The notes: generated from the sequence alone by a model not told the origin. A stretch of DNA of 64,000 nt from Mycobacterium yunnanensis (GCF_025823185.1 NZ_JACKVK010000013.1:721151-785150); one strand, 5' to 3'; shown: positions 8,197 to 16,604, counted from the first letter of the stretch. Made by a program: numbers and translations.

Positions 8197-9698
8197 CGTG
8201 GGGCACTCCCATTGGCCGAGGTGGACGCGTTCGCCGACGCCGAGGTCGACGGTGTGGGTGGATCGGTGGTGAACGACGCAGGTGTGGCGCGACCGTCGCC
8301 GCCGAGCGCCAGCACCTCGTCGAACCCGGCGAGCAGGCATCGCGCCCACAGCGCCTCGTCGGCGACGGCGGCGCGGTCGTAGCGGGTGGTGATCGTGCAG
8401 TAGCCGGCCCGCGACACCAGCACCACCATCATGGCCACTCCGGGAAGCGGCCCAATGCCGTAGTGCCGCAATATCTTCGCTCCGGCGATGAAGGTGTCAC
8501 CCGGGTAGATGGGGACGTTGCTCGCCTGCACGTCGGAGTTGACCACCGACCCGGCCACGGATTCGAGGATGGGGTCGGGCAGCAGGCTGATCAGCGGCGC
8601 CATCGCACCGACCATGTCGATGGCGCGTTCCTGACGCTTGCGCATCATCTGCGCGCGTACCTTCGCGATGCGCTTCGCCGGGTCGGCGACCCCGACCGGC
8701 GCGGCGAGATTGACTCCGGCGAAACGGTTTCCGCCCGCGGGGTCGTCATCGGAGCGCAGGTTCACCGGCACCGCCATGGGCAGCGTGGAGACGGGGATGC
8801 CCTTGGCTTCGTGGTAGAGCCGCAAGGCCCCGCACAACCCGGCCAGGTACGCGTCGTTGATGGAGCCGCTCGCCGCCTTCGACGCCTTGTGCAGATCGCC
8901 GAACGCGATGTCGATCGCCTCGGTGCGCGAGGACATGCTGCGCCGGCGCAGCAGCGGCGACGGGTCGGCGACCGGACCCATCACGCGCGCACTCGAGCGG
9001 GCGTAGTTGACGACGCCGCCGACCGAGGAGATGGGGTCGCGGACCGCTCGGCCCACCAGCGACGCCGCTCCCCCGATGGCGCCGAGGATGCCGCCGGCGA
9101 TCGAGCCCGGCAGCTTGGCGATGCCCTCCCGCATGAGGTCGTTGGGCGAGAGGTCCTCGGGAATCGGCAGAGGCGCGGCCTTGGGCGGCGGCGGGTCGCG
9201 TTCGACGTCGTAGATGTTGGCGAACATCTCGATCGCGCCGACGCCGTCGGTGACGGCGTGACTCAGGTGCAGCATCGTGGCGGCCGTGCCGTCGGCAAGA
9301 CCCTCCACCAGGGTGGCCGTCCACAGGGGTCGCGTGATGTCCATCGGTGACTGCAGGGCGACCTCGGCGAGGTCCAAGACCTCGCGCAGGGTGCCCGGGG
9401 CCGGTACGCGGACACGGCGGACGTGGTAGTCCAGGTTGAAGTCGGGGTCGACGACCCACCGGGCCGGCGCGGTCGGCAACGTCGGCATCACGACCTTTTG
9501 ACGGAGGCGCAGCACCTTCCGCGAGGCGTTCTCGAAGCGGTCGCGGAAGCGTTCCCAGTCCGGTGCCGCGTCGAGCAGCTCGACGCCCATCAGGCCCGAC
9601 CTGGTGCGCGGGTTGGCCTCGCCGCGGTGCAACAACTGGTCGACCGCGCTCAGCTCCTCGGGCAGTCCGCCCGCGGCGGAGTCCGGCACGTCGCTCAT
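8193..9698 (-). CDS. WS/DGAT-family acyltransferase (wax ester synthase / diacylglycerol acyltransferase)
   Basis: 501-residue acyltransferase predicted to join acyl-CoA to diacylglycerol or a long alcohol, making storage triacylglycerol or wax esters. The catalytic region reads LHLSHAVTDGVGAIEMF. The canonical HHxxxDG is therefore SHAVTDG: the catalytic second His is kept, while the first His is Ser. Other family blocks are present (MDITRPLWTATLVEGL, DDPAGGNRFAGVNLAAPVG, VVNSDVQASNVPIYPGD, a variant of the usual SNVPGP block). Start ATG 9698 is preceded by AGGAG; a start further upstream would lengthen it by 15 residues. It overlaps plsC by 4 bp. Equivalent to Rv2484c. Confidence 0.88.
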   Translation of the reverse strand: MSDVPDSAAGGLPEELSAVDQLLHRGEANPRTRSGLMGVELLDAAPDWERFRDRFENASRKVLRLRQKVVMPTLPTAPARWVVDPDFNLDYHVRRVRVPAPGTLREVLDLAEVALQSPMDITRPLWTATLVEGLADGTAATMLHLSHAVTDGVGAIEMFANIYDVERDPPPPKAAPLPIPEDLSPNDLMREGIAKLPGSIAGGILGAIGGAASLVGRAVRDPISSVGGVVNYARSSARVMGPVADPSPLLRRRSMSSRTEAIDIAFGDLHKASKAASGSINDAYLAGLCGALRLYHEAKGIPVSTLPMAVPVNLRSDDDPAGGNRFAGVNLAAPVGVADPAKRIAKVRAQMMRKRQERAIDMVGAMAPLISLLPDPILESVAGSVVNSDVQASNVPIYPGDTFIAGAKILRHYGIGPLPGVAMMVVLVSRAGYCTITTRYDRAAVADEALWARCLLAGFDEVLALGGDGRATPASFTTDPPTPSTSASANASTSANGSAPR

Positions 9699-9831
9699 CG
9701 TTCGTCGATCTCCTGCCGTCGTCCCCCCGAGTGCGGGGTCCACGCTAGTCGGCCGCCTCGGGGCGCGGGTCGCAATACCGGTGTTGGGAGGCGGTTGCCA
9801 GATCCGACGGGATATACACTCTTCGGGCGTT

Positions 9832-9905
9832 GCCTCCGTAGCTCAGTTGGATAGAGCAAGGGCCTTCTAATCCCTAGGTCGCAGGTTCGATTCCTGCCGG
9901 GGGCG
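9832..9905 (+). tRNA. tRNA-Arg (anticodon TCT)
   Basis: Complete cloverleaf: acceptor GCCTCCG pairs with CGGGGGC, D arm GCTCAGTTGGATAGAGC, anticodon loop CTTCTAA with TCT at 9866-9868, T arm GCAGGTTCGATTCCTGC. The last base pair of the anticodon stem is a C/T mismatch. CCA is not encoded. A recombinase remnant begins within 5 bp of the 3' end, marking this tRNA as an old attachment site. Confidence 0.96.
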
Positions 9906-9909
9906 CTGA

Positions 9910-10210
9910 TCAGAAGTAGAACTTCGGCCGTTTAAGCAGCTCGGCCACCCGATCATGTACCCGTCCGCCGCTCCTCTAACGCTCCCGTGTCATCACACTT
10001 GAGAGTGACCCATTCGGTCGGCACCGATGCGAGCCGCCAGTCCGGCATCGTCAATCAGCGGCGCGACGGTCCTACGGAAGCTGTACGAGCTGATGTCCGG
10101 GACGTCCACTCGTCGCGAGTTCTGCGCCACTGCCCGGCGAAGGTGTCCGGATCGCAGAGGTGCCGTTCTTGGACCGGAAGAAAACCGACTGCCGTCCGTA
10201 ATAGGAAGGT
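9910..10210 (-). pseudogene. Remnant of a tRNA-targeting tyrosine recombinase (integrase C-terminus)
   Basis: Read leftward, this stretch encodes the C-terminal catalytic part of a phage/ICE-type tyrosine integrase: ISSYSFRRTVAPLIDDAGL, then ARIGADRMGHSQ. The frame then breaks with what looks like one missing base (GTG TGA TGA instead of a GTG-TNG-ATG reading). It resumes as MTRER followed by TAG exactly where the nucleophilic tyrosine should be, then RSGGRVHDRVAELLKRPKFYF and stop at 9910. The box II histidine is Tyr. The N-terminal two-thirds is absent. The gene is dead and sits 5 bp from the tRNA-Arg 3' end, the usual place for an element's integrase. The upstream limit is approximate. Confidence 0.75.
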
Positions 10211-10350
10211 CCGACGCTCGGTAAGCGCCGCGATGGCGAACGCTGGCCATGGCCTTCACCCGGATGACTTTGCCGGACCTTTGAGATCGTTCCGGCGTTG
10301 GCGTCGAAGACGGGCCACCGCAGCGCCCTGAGTCGACGGCGCCCGCCGCG
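10211..10350. other. Gap with no supported gene
   Basis: Between the integrase remnant and the small acidic gene no open frame has a ribosome-binding site or recognisable homology. It may be further degraded integrase or element sequence. Confidence 0.4.
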
Positions 10351-10482
10351 CTACTGCCCGGAGTCGTCACCGGACGACGGGGGCGATGCCGTACCGCCGT
10401 CCTCGGGCAGCAACTCCGTCGACCCGTCGTCCTCCGACGCGTCGAGGTGTTCCTCGTCCCGACCGCGATCTGGCTCCGTCAT
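10351..10482 (-). CDS. Small acidic hypothetical protein, 43 residues, behind a SigF-type promoter
   Basis: No family recognised. The protein starts MTEPDRGRDEEHLDASEDDG, is dominated by Asp/Glu/Ser/Gly, has no cysteine or hydrophobic stretch, and ends PPSSGDDSGQ, so it is probably soluble and disordered. Evidence for a real gene: a strong ribosome-binding site (GAAGGGG, 5-6 bp before ATG 10482) and, 35 bp further upstream, a GGTTT-N16-GGGTA promoter matching the mycobacterial SigF consensus. It diverges from the membrane protein gene at 10623. A stress or stationary-phase role is inferred only from the promoter. Confidence 0.6.
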   Translation of the reverse strand: MTEPDRGRDEEHLDASEDDGSTELLPEDGGTASPPSSGDDSGQ

Positions 10483-10516
10483 GTCGTCCCCTTCGTGTAC
10501 GCGTCTGGCTCGTACG

Positions 10517-10542
10517 TACCCCGTGGTCCGGTTCGAAAAACC
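10517..10542 (-). promoter_or_regulatory. SigF-type promoter upstream of the 43-residue acidic gene
   Basis: On the minus strand GGTTT (10542-10538) is separated by 16 bases from GGGTA (10521-10517). This matches the mycobacterial SigF consensus GTTT-N15-17-GGGTA. The -10 ends 34 bp before the start codon. Confidence 0.65.
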
Positions 10543-10622
10543 GTCCGCGTCGGTCGCGTTTGAAGCCCCCTGCGGACCGAGCATGTAGCGAAAAGCACTG
10601 TCCCAATTGGAGGAAACACCAC

Positions 10623-11186
10623 ATGTCATCACGCAACACCGTCGTTCGCTCACTTCACGACCTCGGGGCAGCCGCCTGGTTCGGGGGATCACTCATGGGC
10701 GCGGTCGGCGTCAACGGTGCGGCGGCCGCCGTTCAAGATCCTCGGGAACGGGCCAAGATCGCCGCCGTCGGGTGGGGAAAGTGGGCACCGGTCAACTTCG
10801 CCGCCATCGGCGCGCACCTGATCGGAGGCGCGGGAATCCTGGCAGCGAACAAGGAGCGCGCCAAGCACCAGGAAGGTGTCACCGCCAACACCGTCACCAA
10901 GCTGGTACTCACGGCCGCCGCTGTCGGTGCCACGGCGTACAGCGGAGTGCTTGGCGCGAAGACCGCTCAGGGCGACGGACATTCGGTGTCCGGTGCCACC
11001 GAGCCGTCGGCCGCCACCCCGGACGACGTCGCCGCCGCTCAGCAGCAGTTGAAGTACCTGCAGTGGTTGCTCCCGGTCCTCACCGGCGCGATCATCGTGC
11101 TCGGTTCTCAGCAGGGTGAGCAGCAGCGGTCGACGCAGGTGCTCACCGGCCTGGGCTCCAAGCTGCTCAGCCGCGCGAGCGACTGA
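10623..11186 (+). CDS. Small hypothetical membrane protein
   Basis: 187 residues. It has an N-terminal Gly/Ala-rich hydrophobic region (WFGGSLMGAVGVNGAAAAV), a second in the middle (INFAAIGAHLIGGAGILAAN-like, about residues 55-75), a third around TKLVLTAAAVGATAYSGVLG and a last one at YLQWLLPVLTGAIIVLGSQQ. This gives about four short membrane segments. The loop between segments three and four is rich in Ser/Thr/Asp. Start ATG 10623 has GGAGGA about 8 bp upstream. It resembles conserved mycobacterial membrane proteins annotated only as hypothetical. It ends 6 bp from the convergent glycosyltransferase. Confidence 0.82.
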   Translation: MSSRNTVVRSLHDLGAAAWFGGSLMGAVGVNGAAAAVQDPRERAKIAAVGWGKWAPVNFAAIGAHLIGGAGILAANKERAKHQEGVTANTVTKLVLTAAAVGATAYSGVLGAKTAQGDGHSVSGATEPSAATPDDVAAAQQQLKYLQWLLPVLTGAIIVLGSQQGEQQRSTQVLTGLGSKLLSRASD

Positions 11187-11192
11187 TCGTCC

Positions 11193-12551
11193 TCACCACG
11201 CCAGCGACGTGTCCGGCGAACCTTGCCGCAGCCCCAGTTCCGCTGCGTCGAGGCGCCGGGCCTCGTAGAAACCCGCCACCGCATCGGCGCCGGCCTCGGC
11301 GGTCCAGCGCCGGGTCCGGTTGAGTGCCCACGTCGAGCGGCACACGACGCCGACGTCACCGTTCTCGACGACGACCTCGCCGACGCCCGGTTCGCCGCAC
11401 GTCGCCACGAGGTTACTGACCCCGGCCTGGGCCAGCACCGCGCGTCCTCTGGTTTCCAGGACGAATCGGCATCTCGACGTCACCTCGGCGGGTACGTCGC
11501 CGACCGAGATCCTGGTGTCGTCGTCGCGCAGTTCCCGACGCAGGTCCTCGGCCGACGGACCGTGAAGCCAGATGCCGACGTCGAGAGGCAGGAAGCAGGC
11601 CAGCGTGGCGACGAGCGAGCCCGCGGTGTGACCGGTGACGTCGACGCTGACGGCGACTTCGGGGATCTCGTAGCGCAATCCGTGGCGGCGGGCGTCGGGA
11701 TCGGTGACCAGCCGTGCCACCGCGAGCGCCTCGTGATTCTTGGCCGCCGTCCGCTCGGCGACGTCGCGGCCGGCCCAGTCGGGACCGGAGTGCCACGCGA
11801 CGGCAAGGGGCTCGTGCTGCAACACCGCGCCGCTGCACACCGCGCGGTGCGCCAGCTCCCAGTCCTCGCCGCCGTAGCGCGTGAAGGATTCGTCGAATCC
11901 GCCGATGTCGGTGAACAGCGCACGGCTGCAACACATCACCGAGCTGATTACGTAGCGATAGGACGTGTGGTCGACGTCGAGCAGCGCTCTCGTCCGGTCA
12001 TAGGCCTCACGTAGCCACTGCGGTTCGTCGAGCACCTCGGGCGCTGGCCCGCCCGCGTGCCACGCCCGCCACCGGTCTGGCGTCCACCCGTCGAGCGCGG
12101 CGTGCCTGCGACGGCCGACCACGAGCGCGTCGGGCAGCACCGACGGCAGGCGGACGATGCGGCGCACGTAGTCGGGGTCGGGATGGGTGTCGGCGTCGAG
12201 GAAGCACAGGACGTCGGCCGTCGTCGCCCGTGCCCCGAGGTTGCGCGCCGCCGCAGCCCGAAAACCGTTGCGCCCCTGGCTGACCACCGAGACGGCCAAC
12301 GTCGACTGCGGCCGCGGCGCCTGCGCCGACCCGTCGTCGGCGACGATCACCTCGAGGAGCTCGTGCGGGTAGGTCTGCTGCTCGAGTGCCGCGAGTGTCA
12401 GGTCGAGCTGGGCGTGCTGCTCGTAGAACGGGATGACCACCGCGACGTGCACGGGCAGACCGGGATGCCCGTCGAGCAGGTCCCACCGATTGCCTGGGAC
12501 GGCGACGCGGCCGCCGGACAACGGAATTGGAGACGGTCGAGGCTCAGTCAT
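11193..12551 (-). CDS. Family 2 glycosyltransferase
   Basis: 452 residues. The GT-A fold signatures are VHVAVVIPFYEQHAQLDLTL, LEVIVADDGSAQ and the metal-binding CFLDADTHPDPDYV (DxD). These place it in GT2 as an inverting sugar transferase. The acceptor-side block has GGFDESFTRYGGEDWELAHR, the ED-bearing catalytic region of polypeptide-sugar and polysaccharide GT2 enzymes. The about 170 C-terminal residues are unassigned. Start ATG 12551 lies 8 bp inside the upstream glycosyltransferase gene, so these genes are coupled. Sugar and acceptor are unknown. Confidence 0.85.
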   Translation of the reverse strand: MTEPRPSPIPLSGGRVAVPGNRWDLLDGHPGLPVHVAVVIPFYEQHAQLDLTLAALEQQTYPHELLEVIVADDGSAQAPRPQSTLAVSVVSQGRNGFRAAAARNLGARATTADVLCFLDADTHPDPDYVRRIVRLPSVLPDALVVGRRRHAALDGWTPDRWRAWHAGGPAPEVLDEPQWLREAYDRTRALLDVDHTSYRYVISSVMCCSRALFTDIGGFDESFTRYGGEDWELAHRAVCSGAVLQHEPLAVAWHSGPDWAGRDVAERTAAKNHEALAVARLVTDPDARRHGLRYEIPEVAVSVDVTGHTAGSLVATLACFLPLDVGIWLHGPSAEDLRRELRDDDTRISVGDVPAEVTSRCRFVLETRGRAVLAQAGVSNLVATCGEPGVGEVVVENGDVGVVCRSTWALNRTRRWTAEAGADAVAGFYEARRLDAAELGLRQGSPDTSLAW

Positions 12552-13560
12552 CGTGCCATCGGGACAGCGCCCGAGCGTAGAGTGCCGTCGCGGCACGCGT
12601 CGTCGAACCACTGCCGGCGTCGGGCGCGATCCACGTGGCGTCGGGGTGCTCGAGCGCGTGACGCAGCGCCGCGCGCAGACCGTCGGCGGTGTCGGGGTAC
12701 GGCGTCAGGGTGCCGGGATTCCGCTCGGCGTGTTCACGGGTGTAGCGGTTGACCGGAACCAGCGGTCGACGTCCCGCCGCGATCCAGGTGTTGATCGATC
12801 CCGACGCCGACACGTGTCGATGATGGGCCACCGGCACCGTGACGCGCCGAAGGACGCCGTCGAGCGCGTCGTCGGCAACGTAGCCGGTGACGGAGAATCG
12901 GCGGCCGGCACCCTCTGCGGTCGCCGCCAGCTCTGCCACCAGGTCGTCGTGGCCAGAGGAGGGTTCGCCGACGGCGACGAAATCGATCGAGGGCGGCAAG
13001 TCCGCCATCGCGGCGAGCACCTCGTCGTGCCCCTTTCCGGGATAGAGGAAGCCGAACACCCCGACGCTGCAGTCCTCGACCGCCGGTCGCGACCCCACGC
13101 TCGTCACGTCGAGCGGGAGCGGGACGACCATCACGGCCGAGGGGTCGGCGATGCCGGACTCGGCCAGCAGCGAGCGTTCGTGCTCACTGTTGACGACCAC
13201 GCCGTGCACCGCCGTGCAGACGTCTCGGTAGGCCTGCACGCGCAACGGATAATTGCCCCCGTCGGCGGGTTGCGGCACGTCGTGCAGCGTCACGCTGACG
13301 CGACGACCCGCTGCCGAGGCATCGCGAGCCATGCCCGCCACCCGGTGCGCGGCGTCCGACGGCGAGGCGCCGAACAGCCGGTCGGTGAAGTTGAGATGCA
13401 GCCCATCACGAGGGATGTCCGATCCGTCGAGGTCTCGCCAATCCCCGACCCGGACGACCGCGACCGCGCCGCCGAGTCCGTCGAGCGAGGCCGCCAGATT
13501 CGACGCGAAGGTCACCACCCCGTGACGCGTGGGCCCGACCACCAGGTGCGTGACCGTCAC
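12544..13560 (-). CDS. Putative GT4-like glycosyltransferase
   Basis: 338 residues. Opens with THLVVGPTRHGVVTFASNLA, the N-terminal Rossmann block of GT-B glycosyltransferases. It continues with VHGVVVNSEHERSLL and the C-domain start VGVFGFLYPGKGHDEVLAAM. The usual E-x7-E donor motif is weak (SGSINTWIAAGRRPLVPVN), so activity is inferred. Start GTG 13560 overlaps the stop of the WcbI-like gene (GTGA). A longer open frame upstream runs only through that neighbour. It is the middle gene of a leftward overlapping trio. Confidence 0.72.
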   Translation of the reverse strand: MTVTHLVVGPTRHGVVTFASNLAASLDGLGGAVAVVRVGDWRDLDGSDIPRDGLHLNFTDRLFGASPSDAAHRVAGMARDASAAGRRVSVTLHDVPQPADGGNYPLRVQAYRDVCTAVHGVVVNSEHERSLLAESGIADPSAVMVVPLPLDVTSVGSRPAVEDCSVGVFGFLYPGKGHDEVLAAMADLPPSIDFVAVGEPSSGHDDLVAELAATAEGAGRRFSVTGYVADDALDGVLRRVTVPVAHHRHVSASGSINTWIAAGRRPLVPVNRYTREHAERNPGTLTPYPDTADGLRAALRHALEHPDATWIAPDAGSGSTTRAATALYARALSRWHDD

Positions 13561-14510
13561 CGGACCGACGCCGTCCCCAGACCCAGCAGGTCCAGCGTGT
13601 GGGCGTGACGCGCGATCGCCAGCTCGACGAAGTCGGGATTGTCTCCGTACCAACGCAATTGGGACCGGTGGACCTCGACGGGACTGATCACGGTGCCGTC
13701 GAACCACCAGTCGGTACGGCTAGGCGCGGCGATGCCGCGCGCTCTGAGCACCCGGGACTCCAGCGGTGCGGTCACCGAGCCCAGCAGCGTTCGCGTGGGA
13801 GTGGGGACGGTGGCGGTGACGTCCAATGCCGCGAGCACCCGGCGCCCCAGTTCGGTCAGGACCCCGTTGCCGGGATGGTTGATCGTGTGGGCGGCCTCGG
13901 CGCCGCTGCGGCCCAGCACGTCCGACACCGCGACGTCGCACTGCAGACCCTCCCGGCGCGCCAACTCGGCCTGACTTGCCTCGGCGACCGCCACGAACCC
14001 GGCGTCGGCGACGTCGACGTCCCATTCGTCGTCGACCGAGAGGCCGTTCCGGGCGGCGACGACGGTCCGCAGATCGTGATAGGGCACTACCGGCGGCACC
14101 ACGCTGCGGTCAGACGGGCGCCGCACGATGGCCTGGAACGGATGCAGACCGGCGTACCGGATCACCGGCCACCGGATGACCTGCGCGGTGCGCGGTAGGT
14201 GGGCGGCCAGTTCTGCGGTGCCCAACGGCAAGTCGCGGTAGCCGTCCCTGATCGGTTGGGACAGCAGCACCGAGGCCCTGGCGAGCAGGTCGTGCAGCGG
14301 TCGCACGTCGGCCTGCTCCAGTTCGTGCACCGGCGGCATCCGGACCGTCGTGTACGGGCGGTCGGGCACGCCGTCGAGGACCAGTCGCAACGCCTCGGCC
14401 TGACAGTTGCCCACCACCACCCAGAGCGGCCGTGACTCGTCGTCTCGGGCTGGGCCGACGCCGTAGAAGTCACCGTAGTGCCGGGTCCTCGGCGACGGTT
14501 GGTGCAGCAC
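13557..14510 (-). CDS. WcbI-like polysaccharide biosynthesis protein (putative acyl/acetyltransferase)
   Basis: 317 residues. The motif WVVVGNCQAEALRLVLDG near residue 30 is the hallmark of the WcbI family, named for a Burkholderia capsule gene. WcbI binds coenzyme A and is thought to acetylate a capsule sugar. Further family-like blocks are LLSQPIRDGY and VIRWPVIRYAGLHPFQ. First gene of the leftward trio with two glycosyltransferases. A glycan-decorating role fits this context. Start ATG 14510 (MLHQPSPRTR). It diverges from the glycosyltransferase at 14572 across 61 bp. Confidence 0.75.
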   Translation of the reverse strand: MLHQPSPRTRHYGDFYGVGPARDDESRPLWVVVGNCQAEALRLVLDGVPDRPYTTVRMPPVHELEQADVRPLHDLLARASVLLSQPIRDGYRDLPLGTAELAAHLPRTAQVIRWPVIRYAGLHPFQAIVRRPSDRSVVPPVVPYHDLRTVVAARNGLSVDDEWDVDVADAGFVAVAEASQAELARREGLQCDVAVSDVLGRSGAEAAHTINHPGNGVLTELGRRVLAALDVTATVPTPTRTLLGSVTAPLESRVLRARGIAAPSRTDWWFDGTVISPVEVHRSQLRWYGDNPDFVELAIARHAHTLDLLGLGTASVR

Positions 14511-14571
14511 GTCACGCTAGTTGCCCGCGGGAATCGGTGCATAAACGGCGCAAAGGGGGTAGGGACAGCGG

Positions 14572-15663
14572 GTGCTCACCGTGGCGTCCGTCCCCGCAGC
14601 CCACCCGTACGTCGCCGCGGTGGTCGACACCTCGCGCGTCACCCTGCTGCCCGACCCGGTGCCGCCGGGGGCCACCATGGCGGGCCAGTGGTGGCCCCCT
14701 CGGTTCCTCGACCCCGAGTATCTGCGGGACCACGTGGACTCCGTCGACGTACTGCACGTGCACTTCGGGTTCGAGGCCATCCCCGTCGCCGATCTCCAGC
14801 AGGTCCTCGAGGTACTGCGCCACGCGCGGATCCCGCTGGTGCTGACGGTGCACGACCTGCACAACCCGCACTTCGCCGACGCGACCGAGCACCTGGCCCG
14901 GCTGGACGTCCTCGTTCCGGCGGCGACCGTGGTGCTCACCTTGACGCCCGGCGCGGCCACGGAGATCCACCGGCGGTGGGGCCGTGACGCCGTCGTGCTG
15001 CCCCACCCCCACGTGCTTCCGATCGACGCCGTCGGCGCGCCACGACCGTCGCGTTCCGACCCGGTCGTCGCGGTGCACGGCAAGGCCCTGCGCGCCAACA
15101 TCCGGCCGTGGCCGGTCCTGGACGCACTGCTCGCCGGTGAACTCCCCCGACACCGCCTCCGGCTCGACCTCGACGACGAGGCCCTGGAGGTCACCGGGTC
15201 GGCCGAGCACGTGCGGCGCTACCGAGACGCGGGCGTCGACGTGCGGGTACATCCCCGCTTCAGCGACGACGAACTGACCGAGTACCTGTCCGAGGTCGAC
15301 GTGGTGGTGCTGCCGTACGCCTTCGGCACCCATTCGGGATGGGTCGAGGCCTGTCACGACGCGGGCACCTCGGTCGTGGTTCCGGATTGCGGATACTTCG
15401 GTCAGCAGCACGGCGCCCCGGAGTACGGGTACGGCCCCGACGGGGTCGACGACGCCGGGCTGCGGCGCGCCGTGACGGCCTGCCTGGCGGACTTGACACC
15501 CTCAGGGGTGACGAATTTCGAACGGCGCGAGCGGCGCCGCCGCCAGCGGACCGAGGTCGCACACGCCATGGCCGACGCCTATGAGACTGCCGTTGCCGCC
15601 GTGGCCGAACTCGTTTGCCGTGGTGGGAGCGCCACTCTCCACGCACGGTTGCCGGGTTGCTGA
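14572..15663 (+). CDS. Putative GT-B glycosyltransferase
   Basis: 363 residues. Signals for a GT-B fold are VDVLHVHFGFEAIPVADL, IPLVLTVHDLHNPHF, a second-domain opening VVAVHGKALRANIRPW, and VDVVVLPYAFGTHSGWVEAC. The last is the donor-binding segment in which GT4 enzymes place E-x7-E. Start is GTG 14572, preceded by an AGGGGGTAGGGA purine tract. The last about 20 residues (ELVCRGGSATLHARLPGC) look non-conserved. With the divergent trio it forms a compact glycan cluster; the sugar is unknown. Confidence 0.72.
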   Translation: MLTVASVPAAHPYVAAVVDTSRVTLLPDPVPPGATMAGQWWPPRFLDPEYLRDHVDSVDVLHVHFGFEAIPVADLQQVLEVLRHARIPLVLTVHDLHNPHFADATEHLARLDVLVPAATVVLTLTPGAATEIHRRWGRDAVVLPHPHVLPIDAVGAPRPSRSDPVVAVHGKALRANIRPWPVLDALLAGELPRHRLRLDLDDEALEVTGSAEHVRRYRDAGVDVRVHPRFSDDELTEYLSEVDVVVLPYAFGTHSGWVEACHDAGTSVVVPDCGYFGQQHGAPEYGYGPDGVDDAGLRRAVTACLADLTPSGVTNFERRERRRRQRTEVAHAMADAYETAVAAVAELVCRGGSATLHARLPGC

Positions 15664-15821
15664 ACGCCTGGGGCGTCGACGGGAGGCAGCTGTGAACCTC
15701 GCCAAGGCGTTTGCGTCTCGTCCCGGTCGATGGCATGGTCGGTCGCAACCCGCAGACGGGTCACCTCCGCGACGGCGTTCTGCCTGTCGAAATGCATGCT
15801 GATAGGTGGGAGCACCGGCGA

Positions 15822-16598
15822 GTGACGGAGTACGTCTACGACATGCCCGATGCGGAGCGTGACGCGCTGACGGCAGGCTTCCTCGACACGAAGAGGTTGG
15901 GCTGCAACCGCTTCGCGTGCTTCGCTCTGGAGGGCACCGACCCGTTCGCCAACATTGCACGTCAGGTCGAGCGCGAAGTCTTCGAGGCCTCGTGGGGCAA
16001 CGACGCCGCGATGATGAAGCGCGAGTACGGCCCGTACGACGACAGCAGCCTGTTCTTCCTGGTGGTCGACACCCGTGAGGGAGTGCCCGCCGGCGCACTG
16101 CGGATGATCCGCAACTCCCCGGCCGGGCTGAAGACCATCGTCGACCTCGACGACAGCGTGAAGTCGCCCATCGCGCCGAGGACCATCTCGGTCACCGAGG
16201 TGATGCGCCATCACGGGATCGACGACCTCGACGACTGCTGGGACGGCGCGACGGCGGCGATCCCCCGCCGCTACCGCCGCCGACTGGTGGCCACGCACGT
16301 CCAGTTGATGCGCATCATGGCGCTGGCGGCGAGGCGGGAGGACATCAAGCACTTCGTCGCCGTCCTGGACGCACCGGTCGTCAAGATGGCCCGCGACGTC
16401 CTGCGACTGCCGCTGACCCCGCTCGCCGGCACGCCGCCCTTCACGCACATGGACGCCCCCGAGAACCAGGCGGTCTACGCTCACGTGCCGTCGATCCTGG
16501 GGCTGGGTGGTCGACGCAACCGCAAGGTGGGACAGAAGATCAGTGACTGCCTCGACGAGACGAGCACGTCCGTCGCGGCCGGGCTCGCCGCGAGGTGA
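15822..16598 (+). CDS. GNAT-fold protein resembling autoinducer-synthase / N-acyltransferase families
   Basis: 258 residues, not firmly assignable. The central part has the LuxI/GNAT pattern: VEREVFEASWGNDAAMMKRE, then YGPYDDSSLFFLVVDTREG, then the strand-turn VPAGALRMIRN, followed by a helical segment with HVQLMRIMALAARREDIKHF and VAVLDAPVVKMARDVLRL. Such proteins transfer an acyl group from acyl-CoA or acyl-ACP to an amine. Start GTG 15822 follows GGTGGGAG; an ATG at 15792 is an alternative. The ABC ATPase gene begins 6 bp after the stop, which suggests that product and exporter are co-expressed. Function is inference. Confidence 0.5.
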   Translation: MTEYVYDMPDAERDALTAGFLDTKRLGCNRFACFALEGTDPFANIARQVEREVFEASWGNDAAMMKREYGPYDDSSLFFLVVDTREGVPAGALRMIRNSPAGLKTIVDLDDSVKSPIAPRTISVTEVMRHHGIDDLDDCWDGATAAIPRRYRRRLVATHVQLMRIMALAARREDIKHFVAVLDAPVVKMARDVLRLPLTPLAGTPPFTHMDAPENQAVYAHVPSILGLGGRRNRKVGQKISDCLDETSTSVAAGLAAR

Positions 16599-16604
16599 CC
16601 TGAC

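Noticed and set aside
9987..10331. 114-codon plus-strand frame after tRNA-Arg
   Set aside because: It is antisense to the integrase remnant, and only the minus strand shows a recognisable protein family.
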